From contig JAIQFQ010000036.1 of assembly GCA_020073245.1 (NCBI GenBank), positions 1 through 39,027 on the forward strand: a stretch of 39,027 bases of DNA. The letters are read 5' to 3'. Positions 24,159-32,029 of this stretch are shown piece by piece (position 1 is the first letter of the stretch; every line of letters starts with the position of its first letter). The notes beneath the pieces were generated by a model that saw only the letters and a list, made by a program, of their open reading frames with translations, was not told where the DNA came from and made no database searches. Source of the stretch: Terriglobia bacterium. Lineage in GTDB: Bacteria > Acidobacteriota > Thermoanaerobaculia > Thermoanaerobaculales > Thermoanaerobaculaceae. Position numbers and translations under genes: made by a program.

Positions 24159-25228
24159 AGGACGACACCCTGTGGGAGATGCAATGGCATCCCAGCGATG
24201 GCGGAGCTTTCCGTCGGGTGGTCCTGACGAGGCGCGGGCTCCGCGGCGTGCTCATGGGTCTCGGGCTTCTGGGCCTCGCCGTCCTTGCGGTCATGGGTGC
24301 GCTGCCGCTGGGTCTCAGGGGTTTTCTGACATCCTTCACCGTTGATGCAGCGCGGCACGAGAACCGGGCGCTGAAAGCCCAAGAGGACTCACTGCGCGAG
24401 CAGGCCGTCGCGCTTGGCGGTCGTCTGTACGAGCTCGTTCAGCGCGGTCGCCGGATGGCCTGGACTGTCGGGACCTCGAGCCAGTCCTGGCTGACGAGCT
24501 GTCAGCTGCCGCCTCAGCGAGGCCTGGACGACGGGTCCACCATCGATTGGCTGACGCAGGTCGGCGAGCGCATCGAGACGCTTGGTGACGAATTGGCCGC
24601 AGCGGCCAAGGGTTCGTTGCGGTGCCCGCTCCCGTCGCTGCCGACGGGGCCCCCTTTGGACCATCTCCGGGCGGTCCCAGTGTCGCTCTTCGGTTGGCGT
24701 GAATCGCCATTCACAGGCAAGACCCTCGCACAGTACGGAACGATCCTGGCGGCGCCTGAGGGTGAGGCCGTGCTCGCGACCGGAGCCGGTCGGGTGCTTT
24801 TCGCCGGGGGTGTGCGGGAACGGAAGGCCAACGAGTGGACCCGCTTCGGAACCGTGGTGGTGGTCGACCACGGGGGTGAGGTCGCGACGGTCTTCGGTCA
24901 TCTTCGCGACGTTCTGGTCAAGCGCGGCCAGTCGGTGAGACGGGGCGACCGTCTTGGAACAGTCGGCCAGACGGGCTGGACCCGCGTGCCCGCGCTGTAC
25001 TACGAGGTACGCTGGCCTGTTGCAGGTGGGAGCCGCCCGATCGACCCCGGGTTGGTGACCATCTCGTTGCCCGTCGACGAGCTGGACGCACGGTTCTCGG
25101 ATCCGACGGCCGGGCTGCCGACGGGCTGGGCGTTGCTGGAGCATCTGGTGGGCAGCGGCGTTTCAAGGGGACCTGCACACAGGCCCGTGCGTCACGACCC
25201 GCAGCACGTGCCCCGCTCCGCCCGCTGA
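24155..25228 (+). CDS. Degenerate LytM/M23 peptidase-domain protein (EnvC/NlpD-like regulator candidate)
   Basis: Encodes 357 residues, ATG 24155 overlapping the permease stop. A cytoplasmic N-terminus of about 30 residues, one membrane helix (about 33-55), a coiled-coil-like stretch (ARHENRALKAQEDSLREQ) and a LytM domain (about 185-305). The domain keeps the fold landmarks ILAAPEGEAVLATGAGRVLF, FGTVVVVDHGGEVATVFGHL and VRRGDRLGTVGQTG, but the HxxxD ligand motif is replaced around GKTLAQYGT and HLHYEV reads ALYYEV, so both zinc-ligand motifs are gone. The protein is therefore probably not a peptidase. In E. coli such dead LytM domains (EnvC, NlpD) activate amidases, EnvC under control of the ABC protein FtsEX. 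Same order of parts here, by inference. Confidence 0.82.
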   Translation: MKDDTLWEMQWHPSDGGAFRRVVLTRRGLRGVLMGLGLLGLAVLAVMGALPLGLRGFLTSFTVDAARHENRALKAQEDSLREQAVALGGRLYELVQRGRRMAWTVGTSSQSWLTSCQLPPQRGLDDGSTIDWLTQVGERIETLGDELAAAAKGSLRCPLPSLPTGPPLDHLRAVPVSLFGWRESPFTGKTLAQYGTILAAPEGEAVLATGAGRVLFAGGVRERKANEWTRFGTVVVVDHGGEVATVFGHLRDVLVKRGQSVRRGDRLGTVGQTGWTRVPALYYEVRWPVAGGSRPIDPGLVTISLPVDELDARFSDPTAGLPTGWALLEHLVGSGVSRGPAHRPVRHDPQHVPRSAR

Positions 25229-25268
25229 TCGCGCCGGTTGCGCCTCCCGGCCGCCAAGGCCAAGCAGG

Positions 25269-25402
25269 AACAGTTGAGAGTTAAGAGTTGAGAGTGAAGA
25301 GTTAATGACGCACCCCGTTCAACCTGCGCCAACTTCCCTAGGCTTCGGCGCCGGTCACAGTCCTTGGACTCTTCACCCTTAACTCTGAACTCTTCACTTC
25401 AG
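25269..25402. repeat. Heptamer array G: two inverted arms (GAGAGTT class)
   Basis: Left arm 25269-25303 has five units (AACAGTT, GAGAGTT, AAGAGTT, GAGAGTG, AAGAGTT). Right arm 25368-25402 has five units (ACTCTTC, ACCCTTA, ACTCTGA, ACTCTTC, ACTTCAG), i.e. the inverse of the same class; about 28 of 34 positions can pair. The centre is 64 bp. It occupies most of the 292-bp space between the LytM gene and gcvT. The rest of that space shows no gene, no glycine-riboswitch pattern and no strong promoter. Confidence 0.88.
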
Positions 25403-25520
25403 TTGTAGGGGCGTTGAAAGTTCGGAGCCTGGTCCCGCTAGCCGCGCAACGGTGCTGTTGCTGGCCTACGTGGGGTGGTGATAGGCTTCACAACCGGCGT
25501 GCCTGCGCCGGGAGGGCCGG

Positions 25521-26627
25521 ATGATCGATACGCACATGAAGCGAACCCCCCTGTTCGAATGCCACCTTGAGGCGAAGGCCCGCATCGTCCCGTTCGCCGG
25601 TTTCGAGATGCCGGTCCAGTATGCGGGCGTGCTGGAGGAGCACCGCGCCGTGCGCAACGCGGTCGGGCTCTTCGACGTCTCCCACATGGGCGAGATTGAG
25701 GTGACGGGACGGCGGGCGCTCGACTTCGTCCAGTACGTGACGTGCAACGACGCGTCCAAGCTGGTGATCGGGCGCGCACAGTACTCGGGTCTGATGACCC
25801 CACGCGGCACCTTCGTGGACGATCTCCTAGTCCACAAGATGTCGGACGAACACTACTTCCTCGTCGTCAATGCGGCCAACAAGGACAAGGACTACGCCTA
25901 TCTCTGTGCGCAGGCGGCAGCCTTCGACTGGGTGGACGTGCGGGACCGGTCCGGCGATTACGCGCAGATTGCCGTGCAAGGACCGAAGGCCCTTGCGACG
26001 TTGCGGAAACTCGCCACCGGGAACCTCGAGGAGATCAAGTACTACCGATTCGTTGACGGCACGGTTGACGGCGCCGCGGCGATCATCGCCCGCACCGGCT
26101 ACACGGGTGAGGACGGTTTCGAGGTCTACCTGGCGCCGGAGCACGCGCCGCGGATCTGGCGGAAGCTGCTGGCGGCCGGCGCGGAGTTCGGCATCGTCCC
26201 CGCCGGACTCGGGGCCCGGGACACGCTCCGGTTCGAGGCATGCATGCCGTTGTACGGGAACGACATCGACGATACGACGACGCCATTCGAAGCCGGGCTG
26301 GGCTGGATCGTCAAGCTCGACAAGGGCGGGTTCCTCGGTCGCGACGCGTTGCTGCACCAGCAGGCGGAAGGCATCCGTCGCAAGCTGGTGGGGTTCGAGA
26401 TGACGGGACGCGGAATCGCACGGCACGGCTACCCGATCTGGGGAGGCGGCAAGGAGATCGGTGAGGTCACGTCGGGCACGCACTCGCCGACTCTCGGGAA
26501 GGCGCTCGGGATGGGGTACGTGCCCGTGGAGCTTTCGAGTGTGGGGTCCCAATTCGAGATCGAAATCCGCGAGCAGAAGGTCGCTGCGCAGGTCATAGAG
26601 ATGCCCTTCTACCGCCGGGCGCGGTAG
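25521..26627 (+). CDS. gcvT: Glycine cleavage system T protein (aminomethyltransferase)
   Basis: Encodes 368 residues, ATG 25521 with GGAGGG 4 nt upstream. The T protein takes the aminomethyl group from lipoylated GcvH and, with tetrahydrofolate, yields methylene-THF and ammonia. Recognised blocks: TPLFECHLEAKARIVPFAGF, GLFDVSHMGEIEVTG, VTCNDASKLVIGRAQYSGL, ARTGYTGEDGFEVY, GARDTLRFEACMPLYGND, and a C-terminal OB-like domain with GEVTSGTHSPTLGKALGMGY. The folate-binding Asp/Arg blocks are intact and the length is normal. First gene of gcvT-gcvH-gcvPA-gcvPB. Confidence 0.96.
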   Translation: MIDTHMKRTPLFECHLEAKARIVPFAGFEMPVQYAGVLEEHRAVRNAVGLFDVSHMGEIEVTGRRALDFVQYVTCNDASKLVIGRAQYSGLMTPRGTFVDDLLVHKMSDEHYFLVVNAANKDKDYAYLCAQAAAFDWVDVRDRSGDYAQIAVQGPKALATLRKLATGNLEEIKYYRFVDGTVDGAAAIIARTGYTGEDGFEVYLAPEHAPRIWRKLLAAGAEFGIVPAGLGARDTLRFEACMPLYGNDIDDTTTPFEAGLGWIVKLDKGGFLGRDALLHQQAEGIRRKLVGFEMTGRGIARHGYPIWGGGKEIGEVTSGTHSPTLGKALGMGYVPVELSSVGSQFEIEIREQKVAAQVIEMPFYRRAR

Positions 26628-26649
26628 GGGGTGGAGAGAGGAGCAGGGC

Positions 26650-27039
26650 ATGGCACAACCGAACGATCGCTTCTACACAAAGACCCACGAATGGGTCCAG
26701 GTGGCTGGTGCCGAGGCCACCGTTGGCATCACCCAGTACGCTCAGGAGCAGCTCGGGGACGTCGTGTTCGTCGAACTCCCGGCTGCCGGCAAGAAGGTCG
26801 AGAGAGCCGCCGCCCTCGGCAACATCGAGTCCGTGAAGGCGGTCTCCGAGGTGTTCGCACCGGTCTCGGGCGAGGTCGTCGCTGCGAACGGTGAGCTGGA
26901 GGGCCACCCCGAGCTCATCAACCAGGACCCCTACGGCAAAGGGTGGCTCGTGCGTCTGGCGGTCGCCCCGGGCTCGGCCAGCGGTTTGATGGACGCTGCA
27001 GCGTACGAGAAGTTCCTTGCCGAAGAGGGCGCCCACTGA
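26650..27039 (+). CDS. gcvH: Glycine cleavage system H protein
   Basis: Encodes 129 residues, ATG 26650. This is the lipoyl carrier that shuttles the aminomethyl intermediate between P, T and L proteins. FYTKTHEWV, GITQYAQEQLGDVVFVELP and the lipoylation site IESVKAVSE (Lys63) are in place, followed by INQDPYGKGWLVRL. Length is typical. It is 22 bp after gcvT and overlaps the gcvPA start (TGATG). Confidence 0.97.
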   Translation: MAQPNDRFYTKTHEWVQVAGAEATVGITQYAQEQLGDVVFVELPAAGKKVERAAALGNIESVKAVSEVFAPVSGEVVAANGELEGHPELINQDPYGKGWLVRLAVAPGSASGLMDAAAYEKFLAEEGAH

Positions 27040-28373
27040 TGCACCGCTACCAGGCAGGGGAGGAGGACCGCCGCGCGATGCTGGAGGCGATCGGCTGCGC
27101 GTCGACGGACGACCTGTTCGTCTCGATCCCCCCGGAGGTTCGGTGTGGCGCGCTCGACCTGCCGCTGGCACGCAGCGAGGAGGAGGTCCGCCGGGAGTTC
27201 TGGGCGTACGCGGTCGCTAACTCCGCGCCCGAGTGCTTCGCGAGCTTCCTCGGTGCCGGTGTCTACAGGCACATCACCCCCGCCGTGGCCGACTCGCTGC
27301 TGCAGCGGGGCGAGTTCTTCACGGCCTACACCCCCTACCAGCCGGAGGTGAGCCAGGGCACGCTGCAGGCGATCTTCGAGTTCCAGACGTTCGTCTGCCA
27401 GCTCACCGAACTGGACGTCGCCAACGCCTCGCTCTACGACGGCGCCACCGCTGTCGTCGAGGCGGTGCTCATGGCGTCGCGAATTCATCCGAAGCGCCGT
27501 CGGGTGGTAGTCGCGGGGGCGCTGCATCCGGACTGGCGGGCGGTGCTCGGGACCTACTGCGAGCCGATGGGCGTGGCGATCAGCGAGATCGGCTGGGGAC
27601 GCGACGGGCGCGTCGATGTCGCGGAGCTCGGCCGCACGGTGGCCGACGACGTTTGCGCCGTGGTGGTGCAGTCGCCCAACTTCCTGGGAGTGGTCGAGGA
27701 CCTCCCCGTACTGGAAGGCGTGATCTCCTCCTCCGGCGCGCTTGGAATCCACGCGGTCGCGGAGGCCACGTCGCTCGGCCTGCTCGCGCCCGGAGGGCGC
27801 TTCGGCTTCGACGTCGTGTGCGGCGAGATGCAAGCGTTCGGGATCCCGGCTGCGTTCGGAGGCCCGCTGCTGGGGTTCTTCGCGGCCAAGCAAGCGCACG
27901 TGCGCCAGATGCCCGGCCGCCTGGTCGGCGAGACGGTCGACTCGAGCGGCCGGCGTGGGTACGTGCTGACGCTCTCGACCCGCGAGCAGCACATCCGGCG
28001 CGCGAAGGCAACCTCGAACATCTGCACCAACCATGGACTGATGGCACTAGCGGCGACGATCGTTCTTTCACTGCTGGGCAGGAAAGGGGTGTGCGACGTG
28101 GCCCTCGCTTCGCACGCCACTGCGGAGTACCTCAAGACAGGGCTCAGGGCACGCCTCGCGTTTCCTGACTCCCCGACGTACGACGAGTTCCTCGTGATCC
28201 ACGACGACCCCAATGGGCTCCTCGCGCGCCTCAAGGCCGAGGGGATCCTGGGCGGCGTCTCGACAGCGGCCTTCGACGGGTCCTGGCCGAGAGGATTCCT
28301 CGTCGCGGCGACCGAGCGGAATACGCGGGAGGAGTGCGATCGCCTCCTGGACGCGCTACGGAGGTTGGGATGA
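27039..28373 (+). CDS. gcvPA: Glycine dehydrogenase (decarboxylating) subunit 1
   Basis: Encodes 444 residues, ATG 27039 overlapping the gcvH stop by one base. It is the N-terminal half of the split P protein: SFLGAGVYRHITPAV, FFTAYTPYQPEVSQGTLQAI, VANASLYDGATA, QSPNFLGVVED, and REQHIRRAKATSNICTNHGL near the end are all diagnostic. It has the PLP fold but not the PLP lysine, and works as a heterotetramer with GcvPB. The split form is usual in many non-proteobacterial lineages. Confidence 0.96.
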   Translation: MHRYQAGEEDRRAMLEAIGCASTDDLFVSIPPEVRCGALDLPLARSEEEVRREFWAYAVANSAPECFASFLGAGVYRHITPAVADSLLQRGEFFTAYTPYQPEVSQGTLQAIFEFQTFVCQLTELDVANASLYDGATAVVEAVLMASRIHPKRRRVVVAGALHPDWRAVLGTYCEPMGVAISEIGWGRDGRVDVAELGRTVADDVCAVVVQSPNFLGVVEDLPVLEGVISSSGALGIHAVAEATSLGLLAPGGRFGFDVVCGEMQAFGIPAAFGGPLLGFFAAKQAHVRQMPGRLVGETVDSSGRRGYVLTLSTREQHIRRAKATSNICTNHGLMALAATIVLSLLGRKGVCDVALASHATAEYLKTGLRARLAFPDSPTYDEFLVIHDDPNGLLARLKAEGILGGVSTAAFDGSWPRGFLVAATERNTREECDRLLDALRRLG

Positions 28374-28461
28374 CGACAGCTCTCCTCGGCCCGCCCGCCC
28401 GGTTGAGACTCCAAGGTCAGAAATTGCGCTCGCGTTTGCAGGCAGAGCCCAGAGGTGGCGC

Positions 28462-29943
28462 ATGACCGGGTCGAGTTCACTGCGCGAACGGGAGAGGCTG
28501 ATCTTCGAGCGGTCGTCCCGCGGTCGTCTCGGGTACCAGCTGCCGGCGCTCGAGGTGCCTTCGCTCGATCCCGCGGCGACACTGCCGCCCGGCCTCCTCC
28601 GCGGCGAGATCGAGGGGATGCCCGAGGTGAGCGAGGTGGACGTGGTGCGCCATTTCACGCGGCTGTCGAAGTGGAACTACAGCGTGGACGAAGGGTTGTA
28701 CCCACTCGGCTCGTGCACGATGAAGTACAACCCGCGCATCAACGAGGAGGTGGCTCGCCTGGCGGGTATCGCCCAGCTCCACCCCCTTCAACCCGAGGAC
28801 CAGGTTCAGGGGGCTCTCGCCCTCATGTGGGAGCTGGAGCAGGCGTTGATCGCGGTGACAGGCATGCCGCGGGTGACCCTGCAGCCCGCGGCGGGGGCGC
28901 ACGGCGAGCTGACCGGCATGCTCATGATCCGCAAGGCGCTCTCGGATCGGGGCGAGCGTCGCAGGACCGTGTTGATCCCGGACTCGGCGCACGGCACGAA
29001 CCCGGCCTCCGCGGTGTTTGCTGGTTTCGAGACGGTGGAGATTGCATCCACGCCCGAAGGGACGCTGGACCTGTCGGCGATGGCCAGGCAGCTGGAGGGC
29101 GGCGACGTGGCGGCGCTCATGGTCACCGTCCCCAACACTCTCGGTGTGTTCGAGCCCGAGATAGTCAAGGCTGCGGCGATGCTGCACGAGAGGGGCGCCT
29201 TTCTCTACATGGACGGTGCCAATCTCAACGCCTTCGTTGGCGTCGCGCTGCCGGGGAAGATGGGCGCCGACGCGCTGCACATTAACCTGCACAAGACGTT
29301 CTCGACCCCTCACGGTGGTGGGGGCCCGGGTGCCGGTCCCGTGGCGGTCTCGAAGGCGCTGGTGCCGTACCTTCCGGTTCCCACCGTCGAGAAGGCGGGC
29401 GGTCGCTACACGCTGTCTTCCGACCGGCCGAAGACGATCGGAAAGGTGCGTGGGTTCTACGGCAATTTCGCGATGCTGGTGCGGGCGCTCGCATATATCC
29501 GCTCGCTCGGGCGCGATGGGCTGAAGTCGATGGCCGAGGGGGCCGTCCTCAACGCCAACTATATCCGCAAGCGGCTCGAGGGCGACTACCATCTCCAGTA
29601 CGACGGCCCGAGCCTCCACGAGGTGGTTTTCGACGACTCGTTGCAGGCGGCATCGGGCGTCAAGAACGTGGACATCGCCAAGCGGCTGCTCGACTACGGC
29701 TTCCACCCGCCCACAATGTCGTTCCCGCTCATCGTCCACGGCGCGCTCATGATCGAGCCGACCGAAAGTGAGGGGATCGACGAGCTCGATGCCTTCATCG
29801 CCGCGATGCAGGCAATCGCACGCGAGGCGCGGGAAAGCCCTGAGCTTGTCAAGGGCGCGCCGTACACCACCCCGGTGCAGCGACTCGATGAGGTAAGGGC
29901 GGCTCGGCAGCCCGTGCTGCGCTGGCGACGCGCGAAAGATTGA
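28462..29943 (+). CDS. gcvPB: Glycine dehydrogenase (decarboxylating) subunit 2
   Basis: Encodes 493 residues, ATG 28462 with AGAGG 6 nt upstream. It is the PLP-bearing half of P protein: DVVRHFTRLSKWNYSVDEG, YPLGSCTMKYNPR, QPAAGAHGELTGMLMIR, DSAHGTNPASA, VPNTLGVFEPEI, and NLHKTFSTPHGGGGPG with PLP lysine Lys278. It decarboxylates glycine and loads the remaining aminomethyl on GcvH. The 88 bp between gcvPA and this start hold no gene. The terminus (RRAKD) is followed after 51 bp by the NYN gene. Confidence 0.96.
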   Translation: MTGSSSLRERERLIFERSSRGRLGYQLPALEVPSLDPAATLPPGLLRGEIEGMPEVSEVDVVRHFTRLSKWNYSVDEGLYPLGSCTMKYNPRINEEVARLAGIAQLHPLQPEDQVQGALALMWELEQALIAVTGMPRVTLQPAAGAHGELTGMLMIRKALSDRGERRRTVLIPDSAHGTNPASAVFAGFETVEIASTPEGTLDLSAMARQLEGGDVAALMVTVPNTLGVFEPEIVKAAAMLHERGAFLYMDGANLNAFVGVALPGKMGADALHINLHKTFSTPHGGGGPGAGPVAVSKALVPYLPVPTVEKAGGRYTLSSDRPKTIGKVRGFYGNFAMLVRALAYIRSLGRDGLKSMAEGAVLNANYIRKRLEGDYHLQYDGPSLHEVVFDDSLQAASGVKNVDIAKRLLDYGFHPPTMSFPLIVHGALMIEPTESEGIDELDAFIAAMQAIAREARESPELVKGAPYTTPVQRLDEVRAARQPVLRWRRAKD

Positions 29944-29994
29944 GGTGTCCGCGCCGGCGCGGCCCGGTGCGGGCAACATTGACGAGGGGGATTG

Positions 29995-30627
29995 ATGCAG
30001 CGCGTGCATGTCTTCGTGGACTATTGGAACTTTCAGCTGCGGTGGAACGAGCGCGCGGGCGAAGCCCGCTGCAACTGGGCACACCTTCCCGCGGTGCTCA
30101 TGGAAAGACTCCGGATGCTGCCGCTGTCGGACGCCCTGGACTTTCAAGGGATGCGGGTATACGCATCGTGCGACCCCGACGATGAGAATCTGCGGCGGTG
30201 GCTCGAGAACTTCCTCGAGCGCCAGCCCGGCACCAGCGTTGTCGTGCTCGAGCGCCGGCGGCGCTTCGACCACATCCGCTGTCGTAGTTGCGGATACGAG
30301 ACGGGCTCGTGCCCCTCGTGCGGGCAGCCGCTGGTATGGTCGGCGGAGAAAGGGGTCGAGGCCGCGCTGATCACCGACCTCTATGAACTGGCATGGTCCG
30401 ACGCACTCGACGTGGCGGTCATGGTCTCCTCCGACAGCGACTTCGTTTTTCCGGTCGCGGGCCTGCAGGGGCGCGGTGTGAAGGTCGTCAACGCGGCGTG
30501 GCGAGGCGCCGGACAGGAGCTGGCGCGGGCGGCCTGGGCTACGCTCGACCTCGATGAGCTGATCCCGAGCCTCGTGCGCGAGCCGAGCGGCGCGGAGCGC
30601 AAGCCGGTCGCGGAGCCGAACGCGTAG
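29995..30627 (+). CDS. NYN-domain nuclease with zinc-ribbon insert
   Basis: Encodes 210 residues, ATG 29995 with GAGGGG upstream. NYN/LabA-type PIN-like fold: HVFVDYWNFQ (Asp9) at the start, KGVEAALITDLYELA with Asp128, and VMVSSDSDFVFPVAGLQGRG with Asp147/Asp149, the expected acidic metal site of a predicted RNase. Between the first half and KGVE sits a four-cysteine zinc ribbon (C96, C99, C106, C109: CRSC...CPSC). It may cut structured RNA or tRNA; the substrate is unknown. It is on the same strand 51 bp after gcvPB, so co-transcription is possible, but it is not a known part of glycine cleavage. Confidence 0.83.
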   Translation: MQRVHVFVDYWNFQLRWNERAGEARCNWAHLPAVLMERLRMLPLSDALDFQGMRVYASCDPDDENLRRWLENFLERQPGTSVVVLERRRRFDHIRCRSCGYETGSCPSCGQPLVWSAEKGVEAALITDLYELAWSDALDVAVMVSSDSDFVFPVAGLQGRGVKVVNAAWRGAGQELARAAWATLDLDELIPSLVREPSGAERKPVAEPNA

Positions 30628-30650
30628 CCCGACCCGATTGGGACCAAGTG

Positions 30651-30758
30651 AAGAGTTGAGAGTTGAGAGTGAAGAGTTAAGAGCTGAATAGCATCGATCG
30701 TAGGCGCTCCGCCCCTCCGTGGTCTCTCAATTCTTAACTCTGAACTCTTAACTCGCCT
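30651..30758. repeat. Heptamer array H: two inverted arms (GAGAGTT class)
   Basis: Left arm 30651-30685 has five units (AAGAGTT, GAGAGTT, GAGAGTG, AAGAGTT, AAGAGCT). Right arm 30724-30758 has five units (CTCTCAA, TTCTTAA, CTCTGAA, CTCTTAA, CTCGCCT), the inverse class. The centre is 38 bp. It lies between the convergent NYN and MauE genes; the MauE stop codon (30748-30750) is inside the right arm. Same unit class as array G, 5.4 kb away. Confidence 0.88.
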
Positions 30759-31191
30759 TGAGTGAGCCGCGACGCGGGGGAGAGAGCAGCATCACCAGTG
30801 CGGCGGCGAGCATCGGGAGGTCGCGCAGGACGAGGAACCATGCGTTATGCGTTTCCTCGGCGCTCGCCGAGAAGCAGCCGCAGGCCACGTTGACGCCGCG
30901 AAGGGCGTTGATCCCGAGAGCGACGATGAACATCAGCAGGAGCCCGGAAGCCCAGAGTGACGCGGCGCGCCGCTTGAACCCGGTGACGAGGCAGAGACCG
31001 ACCAGGAGTTCGAGCCATGGCATGTAGATCGCGAGCAGGTTGATCGGCCCGGCCGGGAGGATGCGGTACCCCCAGATGATCGTCGCGAGCGGTCGGGGGT
31101 CGAAGATCTTCCCCCAGGCTGCATAGAGGAATATGCCTCCGAGCGCGATGCCGAGGATCCAGTGCACCCAGCTCCGGTGCAGGAGGCTCAC
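30748..31191 (-). CDS. MauE/DoxX-like membrane protein
   Basis: Encodes 147 residues. GTG 31191 is chosen for AAGGAGG upstream and its 4-nt overlap with the rhodanese stop. Four hydrophobic helices: VHWILGIALGGIFLYAAWGK, INLLAIYMPWLELLVGLCLV, ASLWASGLLLMFIVALGIN and LPMLAAALVMLLS. The first helix ends AWGKIFDPRPLA, and the PWLELLVG motif and a CGCF pair after helix 3 are typical of MauE-like proteins. MauE relatives support disulfide or cofactor maturation of periplasmic proteins. Together with the rhodanese-like partner it looks like a small periplasmic sulfur or redox module. The last residues are encoded by heptamer array H. Confidence 0.78.
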   Translation of the reverse strand: MSLLHRSWVHWILGIALGGIFLYAAWGKIFDPRPLATIIWGYRILPAGPINLLAIYMPWLELLVGLCLVTGFKRRAASLWASGLLLMFIVALGINALRGVNVACGCFSASAEETHNAWFLVLRDLPMLAAALVMLLSPPRRGSLKAS

Positions 31192-31667
31192 CGGCCACCT
31201 CCTTGCCCGAGCGGCAGACCGGCTCCTTCCCACGCCAAGACACCCCCCAGCAGCACGAATGGAGGAGCGAGCCCGCGTCCGTGCAGCTCCTGTGCGAGGA
31301 GTTGCTCGATGTCGGTCTCCTCGCTGGCGCCGTAGATGACCACTGCATCGGCTGCGCGCAGCTGGGCCATGCGGTCGGCAGTGAGCTGGGTTTGCAGTTC
31401 CGTGTATGAGATCGGCTGTGCCCCCGGCACGTGACCGCCCGCAAACTCGGCGGCGGATCGAGTGTCGAGGAAGACGACCCTCGGAAGCGTTGTGCGGATC
31501 GAGTTGGCGGAGCCGGCGTCGATGAGCTTGAAGTCCGTTCCCGCCATGGGTGGCTCGTGCCCTTTGCCCCACCATGCCAGATGACGCGTGGGCACGAGGT
31601 TCGCCGCGGTCCCCAGGATCAGGACGGCGCCGAGAACGAGGGCGGCGTCGCGAACGAGTTCCCGCAT
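31188..31667 (-). CDS. Membrane-anchored rhodanese-like domain lacking the catalytic Cys
   Basis: Encodes 159 residues, ATG 31667. An N-terminal helix (DAALVLGAVLILGTAANLV) anchors a rhodanese fold: FLDTRSAAEFAGGHVPGAQPI (the CH2A-type motif), ADAVVIYGASEETDIEQLL and the closing LLGGVLAWEGAGLPL. In active rhodaneses the loop after VVxY begins with the nucleophilic Cys; here it is Gly (VIYGASEE), so sulfur transfer in the classical way is impossible. A binding or sensor role is more likely (inference). Translationally coupled to MauE and divergent from the di-haem protein, 26 bp between starts. Confidence 0.83.
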   Translation of the reverse strand: MRELVRDAALVLGAVLILGTAANLVPTRHLAWWGKGHEPPMAGTDFKLIDAGSANSIRTTLPRVVFLDTRSAAEFAGGHVPGAQPISYTELQTQLTADRMAQLRAADAVVIYGASEETDIEQLLAQELHGRGLAPPFVLLGGVLAWEGAGLPLGQGGGR

Positions 31668-31693
31668 CGGTGTAGGAGGGTACCATAGCGGCG

Positions 31694-32029
31694 ATGTTGA
31701 GGTCGAAACGGCTTGCGCTCTACGTGCTGACAGTCACAGCGGTGGCGGTGGTCGGCCTCTGGACGACCGCAGCCAAACCGCCGCGTCTGCCCGCCGACCG
31801 CGACCACGGGTTCGAACAAGCCGAGACACGGTGCCTGCAATGTCACGTCCACACCGGCGCGCACCCGCGCCCCACCGACCACCCGCTTCGCGACGACTGC
31901 TTCTCCTGCCATCGAGACGCACACGGTGGGCTGCACCCCCGGCCCGGGGCGCCGCTCAGCGTGCCGGGCGGATGGCAGGACGATCCGCGCCTGGCCGGCA
32001 AGCTGGGCGGGAGAGGGAAACGTCCATGA
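31694..32029 (+). CDS. Small di-haem c-type cytochrome-like protein
   Basis: Encodes 111 residues, ATG 31694. A signal anchor (LALYVLTVTAVAVVGLW) is followed by two haem c motifs, CLQCH (C47-C50-H51) and CFSCH (C69-C72-H73), with extra His between (HVHTGAHPRPTDH) as possible distal ligands. The C-terminus is Gly/Pro-rich and lacks more motifs. It should sit in the periplasm and carry electrons. It overlaps the next gene by ATGA and is divergent from the rhodanese/MauE pair, so the four genes probably act together. Confidence 0.8.
   Translation: MLRSKRLALYVLTVTAVAVVGLWTTAAKPPRLPADRDHGFEQAETRCLQCHVHTGAHPRPTDHPLRDDCFSCHRDAHGGLHPRPGAPLSVPGGWQDDPRLAGKLGGRGKRP

Noticed and set aside
25229..25520. 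Glycine riboswitch upstream of gcvT
   Set aside because: The 292-bp leader lacks the conserved glycine aptamer stretches; it mainly holds heptamer array G.
28477..30273. 598-codon minus-strand frame
   Set aside because: Shadow of gcvPB and the NYN gene, which both carry full catalytic motifs.
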